A stretch of DNA of 64,000 nucleotides from Rhodoferax mekongensis (GTDB lineage Bacteria; Pseudomonadota; Gammaproteobacteria; Burkholderiales; Burkholderiaceae_C): NCBI RefSeq assembly GCF_032191775.1, contig NZ_CP132507.1, forward strand, positions 2,071,001 to 2,135,000, read 5' to 3'. The notes under the pieces were generated by a model. The model had not been told where the DNA came from. It made no database searches and saw only the letters and a list, made by a program, of their open reading frames with translations. How positions within the stretch are numbered: the stretch's first letter is position 1; the number at the start of each line of letters is the position of its first letter. A program made the translations under genes and the position numbers. Of this stretch, positions 27,399 to 35,283 are shown piece after piece.

Positions 27399-29096
27399 TT
27401 TCTCTTTCTTTTTGCTCTCTTTGGCGTGCTTCTCGGTTTTTCCGGAGGCTGCGGATTTACTGCCGGATTTGCTCGTTTTGCCTTCGGCTTTGGTGCCGCC
27501 GGATTTGCTTTTGGCCTGACTGTCCTTTGCAGCTTTGCCTTTGGCCGTGCTGGCAGACTTGGCTGTCCCGCCAGTCTTCGGGCTTGACGATGCTGCGACT
27601 TTGGCGTGGGCCGGGAGAAAAAGCACCACGGTCTGCCCGGGCTTGAATCCGGCAGAGGTGCTGACTTTGTTCCACTCCGCCACGTTGGCGGCCGTAGTCT
27701 TGTATTTGCGGGCGATGCTGGCGACCGTCTCGCCACGTCCAGCTTTCACCGTGCTGCGCTTGAGCACCACTTCAGGCGCCAAGGAGAGCTGGCTGTTGTC
27801 TGCCACTTTCTCGGTAACGTCCGGCATGTGGTTACTGCGGGGAACCAACAATGTCGAACCAGCGCGCACTACCACGCGGGGAGGGATGTTGTTCATGCTG
27901 CGCAAGTCCGCTTCACTCATCCCTACCTTTTTGGCGACCTCTGCCGGTCGCATGGTGGTGGGCACCACCCATGCCGTCCAGCTGGCCAAACGACCGCTAT
28001 AGCTCTCGAGGTTGGACTGGAATACCTCTGCGTTGTCCCATGGCAACAAAATTTGAGGTGTCCCGGCGGCCAGGATCACGGGCCGGTTGAGGGACGGATT
28101 CAGCGCCTTGAAATCGTCCAAGCCCACTTCGGCCAGTTTGGCGGCCAGAGCCACGTCTATATCGCGCCGGATCGTGACGCTTTGGAAGTAAGGGTGGTTT
28201 TCAATCAGCGGCAGCTTCGAGCTGTACTTGCCCGGGTTGGACACGATGTTTTTCACGGCTTGCAGCTTGGGCACGTAAAAACGCGTCTCCATCGGCATGT
28301 TCAAGTCGTTGTAGCTGGTGGGGAGTCCCGCCTTGGAGTTCTTGGCAATTGCGCGAGACACACTTCCCTCGCCCCAGTTGTAAGCCGCGAGTGCGAGATG
28401 CCAGTCTCCGAACATTCTGTAAAGCTTTTGCAGGTAGTCGAGGGCCGCGCGCGTGGAGGCCAGCACATCGCGTCGATCGTCCCTGAATGTGTTTTGTTTG
28501 AGTTCGAAATACTTGCCGGTAGCAGGCATGAACTGCCACATGCCCGCTGCTTTGGCACTGGAAACTGCCTGCGGGTTGAACGCACTTTCAATGAAGGGCA
28601 GCAGGGCCAGTTCGGTGGGCATGTTGCGTACCTCCAGCTCCTCAACAATGTGGAATAGGTACTTTTTGGACCGCTCGGTCATCCGGAAAATGTAGTCCGG
28701 GCGTGAGGAATACCACTGTTCGCGGTCCCGCACCAGGTCGTTTTCCAAATCATTCATGGCGTAACCACGCCGTATGCGCTCCCACAAATCAGCAGGTGGC
28801 GCAATGGCCGCCACATTGCGGGAGCCCTGGGCCATTTCAATGGCGGTCAGTGGCACGGATTCCCCGCGCGCTGTGGTGGCTGACGGTGGCACAGGTTTGG
28901 GCCGCGCTATTTCACGGCTGGGGCGCAGGTTCAAACTGTCGGCGTCGGTGACCGCAGGCTTGGCAGCCGTAGCGTTGGGGCTGGTGGTGGCGACTCCGGG
29001 CGGTGTGTTCTCTGCCGGCATCGGGGAATTCATGGTCCCCGCACAGCCGGTCAACAGCACCAGCAGACCTGCGGTGGCAATGTGAAATAGATTCAT
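27396..29096 (-). CDS. mltD: Membrane-bound lytic murein transglycosylase D with LysM repeats
   Basis: This lipoprotein of about 566 residues cleaves peptidoglycan glycan strands. The signal ends in the lipobox LVLLTGC. The SLT domain has the catalytic Glu in FIESAFNPQAVSSAKAAGMW, with QFMPATGKYF and LALAAYNWGEGSV following. Two LysM modules come after it: one around VPTTMRPAEVAKKVGMSEADL and one at KAGRGETVASIARKYKTTAAN. The last 65 residues are an unusual Lys/Ser/Gly tail. I chose ATG 29096 because it overlaps the gloB stop (ATGA) and starts a proper lipoprotein signal; the longer frame adds only a few residues. Confidence 0.94.
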   Translation of the reverse strand: MNLFHIATAGLLVLLTGCAGTMNSPMPAENTPPGVATTSPNATAAKPAVTDADSLNLRPSREIARPKPVPPSATTARGESVPLTAIEMAQGSRNVAAIAPPADLWERIRRGYAMNDLENDLVRDREQWYSSRPDYIFRMTERSKKYLFHIVEELEVRNMPTELALLPFIESAFNPQAVSSAKAAGMWQFMPATGKYFELKQNTFRDDRRDVLASTRAALDYLQKLYRMFGDWHLALAAYNWGEGSVSRAIAKNSKAGLPTSYNDLNMPMETRFYVPKLQAVKNIVSNPGKYSSKLPLIENHPYFQSVTIRRDIDVALAAKLAEVGLDDFKALNPSLNRPVILAAGTPQILLPWDNAEVFQSNLESYSGRLASWTAWVVPTTMRPAEVAKKVGMSEADLRSMNNIPPRVVVRAGSTLLVPRSNHMPDVTEKVADNSQLSLAPEVVLKRSTVKAGRGETVASIARKYKTTAANVAEWNKVSTSAGFKPGQTVVLFLPAHAKVAASSSPKTGGTAKSASTAKGKAAKDSQAKSKSGGTKAEGKTSKSGSKSAASGKTEKHAKESKKKEK

Positions 29097-29863
29097 TGAA
29101 AGTTGTTTTTCCATTGGCGCAGGGTGGCAAACACGCCTGCGGCTGCAACACCTGCCGCATCGTGCGACTGAACTGCGTCAGCCACACTGCTCAGGTGAGT
29201 GCGTAAAAAAGGATTGATATTGCGCTCCAACAACATGTTGGAGGGAAGGGTTGGTGTGCTGTTGGCGCGCAGGGAGCGGCAATGCATGTCGTAATCCGCC
29301 AGCGCTTGATTGCTGGGTTCCACGGCGAGTGCGAATTTCAAATTGCTCAGGGTGTATTCGTGGGTGCAGCACACGCGGGTGTCGTCCGGAAGGCTCGACA
29401 ATTTGTGGAGAGAGTCCAACATCTGGGCAGGTGTTCCCTCAAAAAGCCGTCCGCACCCCGCACTGAAAAGGGTATCTCCACAAAACAGCAGGGGTTTGGC
29501 GGCTGCTGGCGCTGCATAAAAAGCGATATGTCCTGCAGTGTGTCCGGGCACATCGATCACAGTGAAATCCCAGCCCAAGGCATGTACCCGATCGCCCTCC
29601 ATCAAGCGAGTGATCGGCTCTGGCATATTTTCATGAGCCGGACCATACACCGACGCTCCAGTGGCTTCGCGCAAAATGGGCACACCCCCTGTGTGATCGC
29701 CATGGTGGTGCGTGACTAAAATGGTGTGCAGTGTCAGGGACTCGCGTTCCAGGGCTTCAAGCACCGGTCGCGCCTCCCCGGGATCGACCACCAGAGCTTC
29801 TTGCCCGTTGTGCAACATCCATATGTAGTTGTCAGTCAATGCGGGCAGTGGTAGTAACGTCAT
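29093..29863 (-). CDS. gloB: Hydroxyacylglutathione hydrolase (glyoxalase II)
   Basis: This metallo-beta-lactamase-fold enzyme (256 residues) splits S-lactoylglutathione in methylglyoxal detoxification. The binuclear metal site is THHHGDHTGG, with further ligands in VIDVPGHTAGHIAFY, LLFCGDTLFSAGCGRLFEG and CCTHEYTLSNLKFA. The length and order are standard. It overlaps mltD by four bases. Its start codon shares the palindrome CATG (29861-29864) with the divergent methyltransferase gene, leaving no normal leader; see the -10 site at 29874. Confidence 0.95.
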   Translation of the reverse strand: MTLLPLPALTDNYIWMLHNGQEALVVDPGEARPVLEALERESLTLHTILVTHHHGDHTGGVPILREATGASVYGPAHENMPEPITRLMEGDRVHALGWDFTVIDVPGHTAGHIAFYAAPAAAKPLLFCGDTLFSAGCGRLFEGTPAQMLDSLHKLSSLPDDTRVCCTHEYTLSNLKFALAVEPSNQALADYDMHCRSLRANSTPTLPSNMLLERNINPFLRTHLSSVADAVQSHDAAGVAAAGVFATLRQWKNNFQ

Positions 29864-30644
29864 GAGCGACCAAATTATAGGTTTGCAGGAATGGTTCCAA
29901 TCCCCCGCAGGTGCTTACCTGCTGGAATGGGAGCAGGCCCAGCTGGATGAAGCGGTAGCCGACCTGTTCGGTTACCACGCGCTTCAGTTGGGAGTGCCTG
30001 AACTGCAGGCCCTGCGCACCAACCGCATGCCGCACCGGTGGTTCACCATTCAGGAGTCCGCAGAGCAGGCCGGCAAGCAATGTGCTGTCGTGGATTTCTA
30101 CACGGACTTTACCGCCTTGCCTTTCCCCGCGAACAGCATGGACTTGCTGGTGCTGCCCCATGCGTTGGAATTCAGCCCCGATCCGCATGCGGCGCTGCGC
30201 GAGGTTGAGCGGGTGTTGGTACCCGAGGGCAAGGCAGTGATCTGCGGATTGAATCCCGCCAGTTTATGGGGTTGGCGACAACGGCGCAGCCGCTGGTACC
30301 AGCGCTTGGGGTGGGGGCGGGTGTTCTTGCCGGGCTGGGGCGACCTGATTGGCTATTGGCGGTTGAGGGATTGGCTGCGATTACTGAGCTTTGAGGTGGA
30401 AGCCGGGCGCTTCGGTTGCTACCGGCCTGCCGTTGACTCCCCGGAATGGTTGCACCGCTTTGCGTGGCTGGACCGGATAGGGGGGCGGTGGTGGCCCATT
30501 TTTGGCGCGGCCTATTTTGTGGTTGCCACCAAGCGGGTCCGAGGCATGCGATTGCTGGGCGGTGCCTGGAAAGCAGCAGCCAAACGCAGCGCAGCCGCAG
30601 TCCCTGTGACTCAACAGACCCACAAGACCCGGAACGAAAACTAA
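29862..30644 (+). CDS. Class I SAM-dependent methyltransferase (Methyltransf_11 type)
   Basis: The protein is 260 residues and lies between gloB and rnhA. It has VVDFYTDFTALPFPANSMDLLVLPHALEFSPDPHAALREVERVLVPEGKAVI in pieces that match the acidic strand, motif II and motif III of small-molecule methyltransferases. A degenerate motif I means the SAM pocket is not obvious, and the C-terminal part is Trp/Arg-rich with a hydrophobic patch GGRWWPIFGAAYFVVA. The methyltransferase-rnhA order beside gloB is common in betaproteobacteria. The substrate is unknown. The ATG shares CATG with the gloB start. Confidence 0.8.
   Translation: MSDQIIGLQEWFQSPAGAYLLEWEQAQLDEAVADLFGYHALQLGVPELQALRTNRMPHRWFTIQESAEQAGKQCAVVDFYTDFTALPFPANSMDLLVLPHALEFSPDPHAALREVERVLVPEGKAVICGLNPASLWGWRQRRSRWYQRLGWGRVFLPGWGDLIGYWRLRDWLRLLSFEVEAGRFGCYRPAVDSPEWLHRFAWLDRIGGRWWPIFGAAYFVVATKRVRGMRLLGGAWKAAAKRSAAAVPVTQQTHKTRNEN
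29874..29879 (-). promoter_or_regulatory. -10 element of a possible leaderless gloB promoter
   Basis: TATAAT on the minus strand lies 10 bases before the gloB ATG, so the transcript would begin within a few bases of the start codon. A TTGGAA at 29895-29900 is a possible -35, but the 15-bp spacing is short. The site lies inside the methyltransferase reading frame. Confidence 0.4.
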
Positions 30645-30657
30645 ATAAGGACAGTGT

Positions 30658-31125
30658 GTGACAGAAGTGTTGACAAAAGTGGTGGTGTACACCGACGGTG
30701 CTTGCAAAGGTAACCCCGGACCTGGTGGATGGGGCGTGTTGTTGCGCTCTGCCGATGGCACAGAAAAAGAGCTATTCGGAGGCGAACTGGGGACCACCAA
30801 CAACCGGATGGAAATGATGGCGGTGATAGAGGCCTTGTCTGCATTGAAACGGCCGTGCCAGATCACCTTGCACATAGACAGTCAGTACGTGCTAAAAGGC
30901 ATCACCGAGTGGCTGCAAGGATGGAAGGCCAAGGGCTGGAAGACGGCCTCCAAGCAGCCTGTCAAAAATGTGGACTTGTGGCAGCGTCTCGACGCCTTGG
31001 TCAGCGGTGCCGGCCACACCATCGATTGGCGCTGGGTGAAAGGTCATGCGGGTGACCCCGGCAATGAACGGGCCGACGGGTTGGCTAATCGCGGTGTGGA
31101 GTTGGCATTGCGTCAACGCGCTTGA
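30658..31125 (+). CDS. rnhA: Ribonuclease HI
   Basis: This enzyme removes RNA from RNA-DNA hybrids. The 155 residues contain the four catalytic acids: Asp in [17 protein letters not shown], Glu in [12 protein letters not shown], Asp in [14 protein letters not shown] and Asp in [11 protein letters not shown]. The start is GTG 30658, fourteen bases after the methyltransferase stop with AAGGA just upstream. Length is normal. In many relatives dnaQ follows; here moaA comes from the opposite strand instead. Confidence 0.96.
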   Translation: MTEVLTKVVVYTDGACKGNPGPGGWGVLLRSADGTEKELFGGELGTTNNRMEMMAVIEALSALKRPCQITLHIDSQYVLKGITEWLQGWKAKGWKTASKQPVKNVDLWQRLDALVSGAGHTIDWRWVKGHAGDPGNERADGLANRGVELALRQRA

Positions 31126-31143
31126 GTGCAGACCAGCGGCTTA

Positions 31144-32301
31144 TCACCCGCCGATGTAGCTCATTTCCACCCGCTTCGGGCCGGCGATGTTGTCGATTGA
31201 GTCGGATCCCCGCAAAGCGGAATAACGGTCCGAGCGGCCCCCCCAGATGCTGGCGATGGCCTCTTGGAGTTGTTCGGGTGACGCACCGCTGCGTACCAAA
31301 GACCGGAGGTCGTGTCCCCGGCCTGCAAACAGGCACAAATAAAGCTGCCCCTCTGTGGAAAGCCGCGCCCGATTGCAGTCGCCACAAAATGCCTGCGTCA
31401 CACTGCTGATCAGTCCGATTTCACCCGCCGAACGGTCATGCATTCCGTTGGCATCTGCATAGCCCCAACGTTGGGCGGTTTCTCCGGGCTGGGAGCTTGG
31501 CAGAGGTATCAGCGGCAGGTGTTCGCGCAGCCGTTGAAGCACGTCGTGGGACGGCAGCACTTCATCCATACGCCAGCCGTTGGTCGCCCCAACATCCATG
31601 TATTCGATGTAGCGCAAGGCCACACCACTGCCACGGAAATGGCGTGCCATGGGCAAGATTTCCTGCTCATTGGTTCCGCGTTTGACCACCATGTTGACTT
31701 TGATGGGCCCCAGCCCTGCGGAGTGGGCAGCCTCAATGCCGTTCAACACATCGGCGACCGGGAAGTCCACATCATTCATGGCTTTGAAAATGCGGTCATC
31801 CAGTCCATCAAGACTGACGGTGACCCGTTGTAAACCCGCATCTTTGAGGGGGCGGGCTTTCTTTGCCAAAAGGGATCCGTTGGTCGTAAGGGTCAGGTCC
31901 AGGGCATGGCCCTCAGGCGTTGTGATGGCCGCGAGCTGCTCGATCAAGGTCTCGATGTTCTTGCGTAGCAGTGGCTCACCACCGGTCAGACGGATTTTTT
32001 GTACGCCCAGCGCGACAAACTGCTTTGCCAAGGTCGTGATTTCCTCAAAGCTCAGCAGGGCGCTGTGCGGAAGATAGGGGTAGTCCTTATGGAACACCTC
32101 TTTGGGCATGCAGTAGCTGCAGCGGAAGTTGCAGCGGTCCGTGACGCTGATACGCAAATCGCGCAGGGGGCGCCCCAATGTGTCACGGATGGAACCGAGC
32201 ATTCCGGGGTGGGGCATGCCGGTGGCCGCTGAGGCGTGTACAGGAATGCCTGATGAGCGTTCATCGATCAAAGGAAAAACACGTGGATTGCGGCTGGCCA
32301 T
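31144..32301 (-). CDS. moaA: GTP 3,8-cyclase, molybdenum cofactor biosynthesis protein MoaA
   Basis: This radical SAM enzyme (385 residues) converts GTP to the first intermediate of molybdopterin. The SAM-cluster motif CNFRCSYC is at residues 57-64, and the second cluster uses [18 protein letters not shown] in the C-terminal region. The chain ends with GG, needed for activity in known MoaA proteins. The N-terminus is about 35 residues longer than usual, so a later start is possible. No other moa genes are in the window. It is divergent from the TonB receptor gene. Confidence 0.95.
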   Translation of the reverse strand: MASRNPRVFPLIDERSSGIPVHASAATGMPHPGMLGSIRDTLGRPLRDLRISVTDRCNFRCSYCMPKEVFHKDYPYLPHSALLSFEEITTLAKQFVALGVQKIRLTGGEPLLRKNIETLIEQLAAITTPEGHALDLTLTTNGSLLAKKARPLKDAGLQRVTVSLDGLDDRIFKAMNDVDFPVADVLNGIEAAHSAGLGPIKVNMVVKRGTNEQEILPMARHFRGSGVALRYIEYMDVGATNGWRMDEVLPSHDVLQRLREHLPLIPLPSSQPGETAQRWGYADANGMHDRSAGEIGLISSVTQAFCGDCNRARLSTEGQLYLCLFAGRGHDLRSLVRSGASPEQLQEAIASIWGGRSDRYSALRGSDSIDNIAGPKRVEMSYIGG

Positions 32302-32326
32302 GCAGATTTATCAATGTTGTGTGCTG

Positions 32327-32369
32327 TGAGGCCCGCAGACAGGGCAAAATCAGCTTGCAAAATAATAGC
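32327..32369 (+). repeat. Possible decayed copy of the 43-bp element
   Basis: The 3-prime half reads CAGCTTGCAAA-ATAA-TAGC, two mismatches from the consensus CAGCTATCAAA-N4-TAGC with exact spacing. The 5-prime half is poor (TGAGGC and GGCAA). By hand about 19 of the 26 defined positions agree. It lies in the moaA-TonB receptor gap and may overlap the receptor promoter. Confidence 0.4.
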
Positions 32370-32392
32370 AATCGTCTTTGGGTTGAACTCCC

Positions 32393-34339
32393 ATGAAACC
32401 ATTACCGTTCGCCATATTACTGACATTGCTATCTCCCTGGGTTGTGGCCCAGCAGATGGAGCCTGCTTCGGTCTCAGAGAAAGACTTTCTGGACGAAATG
32501 CCGGTTGTTCTGTCGGTGTCCCGGCTTGCGCAGCCTGTCGATGAGGCTCCCGGTGCTGTTACGGTGCTGGACCGTGCGTTCATCCGGATGACCGGGGCAC
32601 GCGATGTCGCGGACTTGCTCCGATTGGTGCCGGGCTTTCAGACCACCACATCCTTCGAGACGGATGCACCCATGGCAAGCTACCACGGCCGCAATGATGA
32701 TTGGGCCAACCGCATTCAAGTGCTGGTAGACGGGCGTTCGGTGTATTCCGGCCACCTTCAAGGGTCGGCAGGACTGGGACTGCAAACGCTTGCCATTGAC
32801 GATATCGAGCGCATTGAAGTGCTGCGGGGTTCCAATTCGGCTTCTTACGGAGCGCGGGCGTTCCTCGGTGTGATCAACATCGTGTCCAGAGATGTGCGTG
32901 AAACGGCAGGTGGCCGGGCCAGGCTCAGCGGGGGGGATAGCGGCGTCGCCGACGCCTATGCTGGGTTGGGCTGGGGAGATCAGGACAACGCCTATCGCCT
33001 GAGTATGGACAGCCGCGGCGATATGGGCTTGCGCGGGGCCTACGGGGTGAATCGGGTCTCGCGATTGAACTTCTCGGGCGCCATTAGCCTGGCACCAGCG
33101 TCGTCCCTGGAAATACGGGCAGGCAGTTTGGGGATTGATGCTGGACGGGGTGAGGCAACGTCTCCCGGAAATGTGTCACGGAGCCGATTCCTGGGCTCGC
33201 AGTTCGTTCAAGCAGACCTGCAACTTCCGTTGGCTGCGGACCAGGACCTGCAAGTTAGTTTTTCGCAAACGGAAAACACCCATAGAGACCGTTTTCCCTA
33301 CTATGACAACAATGCACCCGCCAATTACCAGGGGGTGCCTGTGGACTTCAGTGCTTTTGAAGTTAACCAGGCGATGACGCTGCAACACACCGCCCGATGG
33401 GGTCCGTCTTTGCGTACGGTGTGGGGCTTGGAGTTGCGCAAGGAGGTGATTGATTCGCCATCCAGCTTCGATACGCGGGGATCCGTGACCAGCAATTTCC
33501 AGCGACTGTTTGGAAATGCAGAGTGGCGTATCCAGCCTACCTTGTTGCTCAACAGTGGTGTCATGCTGGAGCAAAGTGAGTTGGGCGGGGGCTCTGCATC
33601 GCCAAGGGTCATGTTGAATTGGCATGTGACCCCGGGTCACACCTTGCGCGCGGGGGTCTCGACAGCCTTTCGTCCCCCAAGCGCCTATGAGAAGTATGCG
33701 GCGGTGCGCTACCACTTAACTGATGGTCAAGTCAAAACAACAGTGTTTAGTAATGGCAATCTAGTGCCAGAACGCATATTTACTCGCGAGCTTGGCTATA
33801 ACTTGAGCTCGCCTGCTTACGGCTTAGCAGGTGATGTTAGGTTGTTTGACGAGCGGATATCCGATGGCATTGAACGTCCCGCCAAAGCCAATGACTCTGA
33901 TCCGGACGACTACCTCAATATTGATAACTACGGCATTTCGGGCGCGGAACACCAGCTCCAATGGCGGCCTTCCTCCTCTGCACTGGTGTTCTTTACCCAG
34001 ACGTGGACCAACGTAGAGGGGGCAGAGCGCTTCCGCGTGACACACAGCGCAGCCCGCTATGCCATGTCGCTCAGCGGGCAATTCACCACTTCGGGCGGGT
34101 ATGTCTGGTCGGCGATGCACGCGCAGTCCGAAGATATAGCGTTGATGTCTGATAGTGGTGATAGGAGGCTATACAAGATATCTCGTACTGATGCACGCCT
34201 ATCCAAGAGCTTTAAGTTGGGCCGAAATAGGGCGGAAATATCATTGACCTTGCAGAACTTGGATCAGCCATCGCGCGACGGTGACAAGAAATTTCTGTTC
34301 GACCGCCGCGCGTTTGTCACTTTGCAGGTGGAGCAATAG
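32393..34339 (+). CDS. TonB-dependent outer-membrane receptor
   Basis: The 648-residue protein has a signal peptide ending in VVAQQ, a TonB-box-like segment EMPVVLSVSR, a plug domain at about 45-165 (PGAVTVLDRAFIRMTG, RIQVLVDGRSVYS, IERIEVLRGSNSASYGARAFLGVINIVSR), and a beta barrel to the end. The plug is closest in style to BtuB and colicin I receptors, but the ligand is unknown. The last residue is Gln rather than the usual aromatic. Its stop overlaps the next start by one base, so it is cotranscribed with the binding protein and the kinase. Some barrel segments (about 33700-33850 and 34130-34230) use more A/T-rich codons than their surroundings. Confidence 0.9.
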   Translation: MKPLPFAILLTLLSPWVVAQQMEPASVSEKDFLDEMPVVLSVSRLAQPVDEAPGAVTVLDRAFIRMTGARDVADLLRLVPGFQTTTSFETDAPMASYHGRNDDWANRIQVLVDGRSVYSGHLQGSAGLGLQTLAIDDIERIEVLRGSNSASYGARAFLGVINIVSRDVRETAGGRARLSGGDSGVADAYAGLGWGDQDNAYRLSMDSRGDMGLRGAYGVNRVSRLNFSGAISLAPASSLEIRAGSLGIDAGRGEATSPGNVSRSRFLGSQFVQADLQLPLAADQDLQVSFSQTENTHRDRFPYYDNNAPANYQGVPVDFSAFEVNQAMTLQHTARWGPSLRTVWGLELRKEVIDSPSSFDTRGSVTSNFQRLFGNAEWRIQPTLLLNSGVMLEQSELGGGSASPRVMLNWHVTPGHTLRAGVSTAFRPPSAYEKYAAVRYHLTDGQVKTTVFSNGNLVPERIFTRELGYNLSSPAYGLAGDVRLFDERISDGIERPAKANDSDPDDYLNIDNYGISGAEHQLQWRPSSSALVFFTQTWTNVEGAERFRVTHSAARYAMSLSGQFTTSGGYVWSAMHAQSEDIALMSDSGDRRLYKISRTDARLSKSFKLGRNRAEISLTLQNLDQPSRDGDKKFLFDRRAFVTLQVEQ

Positions 34340-35283
34340 TGTCCATGCGCCGCATACTTCTGCAAGTCATGTGCATGCTCTTCGCATGCTGTGTGGGCAT
34401 GGGTATTGCAGGCGCCGCTGAGTTGTTGGTGGTGAGCGGTGACAGAAGTCCGGGCTACTCGGAGGCAGCGCAGTCCATTGCCGCAGACTGGTTGCGACCG
34501 GGCGTTGACAAATCGGAAGCTCAGATTTTGTTTCTGACAGATGCGTCAGCTCTTGATGCACCTTCGCTGTCCGCCGCCAAAATCATTGTCACCTTGGGCA
34601 GCGAGTCCCTCCAGAAGGTGCTCGCCAAAGATCTTCGTGTTCCAGTCATTGCCGCCTTGATCCCAAAGGCGGGGTTTGAGCGCATTGTCAGGGAACAAGC
34701 CAAAAGGCCATCCACGCCCCTGGTTGCGTTGTATCTGGAACAACCGTTCCCGCGCCAGGTCGAGTTGCTGAAACTGGCACTGCCGGATGCTAAAAAGGTA
34801 GGTGTGTTGTGGGGTGCGGAGTCCGGCATGCAAGCGGGCAGTTTGCTCGCTGGGCTTCAAGCGCGTGGAATGGAACTGGTGAGCGGCTACGTGGGCGGTA
34901 CCAACAATCTTTTTTCGGGTCTGAAAGCAGTGCTCGATGGAACGGATGTGTTGTTGGCCGTCCCGGATCCGCAGGTCTATAACGGTTCAAGCATTTCGAA
35001 TGTGTTGCTGGCCACCTACCGTGCCCGGGTTCCCGTGGTCGCATTCTCACCCGCTTACGTGAGGGCGGGGGCTCTGCTCTCTTTGCACAGCACGCCCAAG
35101 CAGATCGGTCAGCAAGCTGCACAGATGGCCCGGGCGCTTCAGCAGGGTAGTAGTGTTGTCAGTTCTCAATACCCCTCGGACTACACCATTGTGCTCAATG
35201 ACCATGTGGCGCGCTCACTGGGTTTGAATCTGGATGAGCAATCGCTCACCGAGCGTCTGCGTCGGTGGGAGAAGCGACCATGA
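34339..35283 (+). CDS. Solitary periplasmic ABC-type substrate-binding protein (ABC_sub_bind family)
   Basis: The protein is 314 residues, with a signal peptide (MRRILLQVMCMLFACCVGMG in part) ending at AGAAELL. The body resembles TrpX-like binding proteins: QILFLTDASALDAPSL, KIIVTLGSESLQKVL, RVPVIAALIPKAGF, KKVGVLWGAESGMQ, VLLAVPDPQVYNGSSISNVLLATYRARVPVVAFSPAYVRAGALLSLHSTP. No permease or ATPase is nearby. It lies between a TonB receptor and a membrane kinase with overlapping ends, so I infer that it presents a ligand to the kinase. The start is GTG 34339 (overlapping the previous stop) or ATG 34345. Confidence 0.8.
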   Translation: MSMRRILLQVMCMLFACCVGMGIAGAAELLVVSGDRSPGYSEAAQSIAADWLRPGVDKSEAQILFLTDASALDAPSLSAAKIIVTLGSESLQKVLAKDLRVPVIAALIPKAGFERIVREQAKRPSTPLVALYLEQPFPRQVELLKLALPDAKKVGVLWGAESGMQAGSLLAGLQARGMELVSGYVGGTNNLFSGLKAVLDGTDVLLAVPDPQVYNGSSISNVLLATYRARVPVVAFSPAYVRAGALLSLHSTPKQIGQQAAQMARALQQGSSVVSSQYPSDYTIVLNDHVARSLGLNLDEQSLTERLRRWEKRP

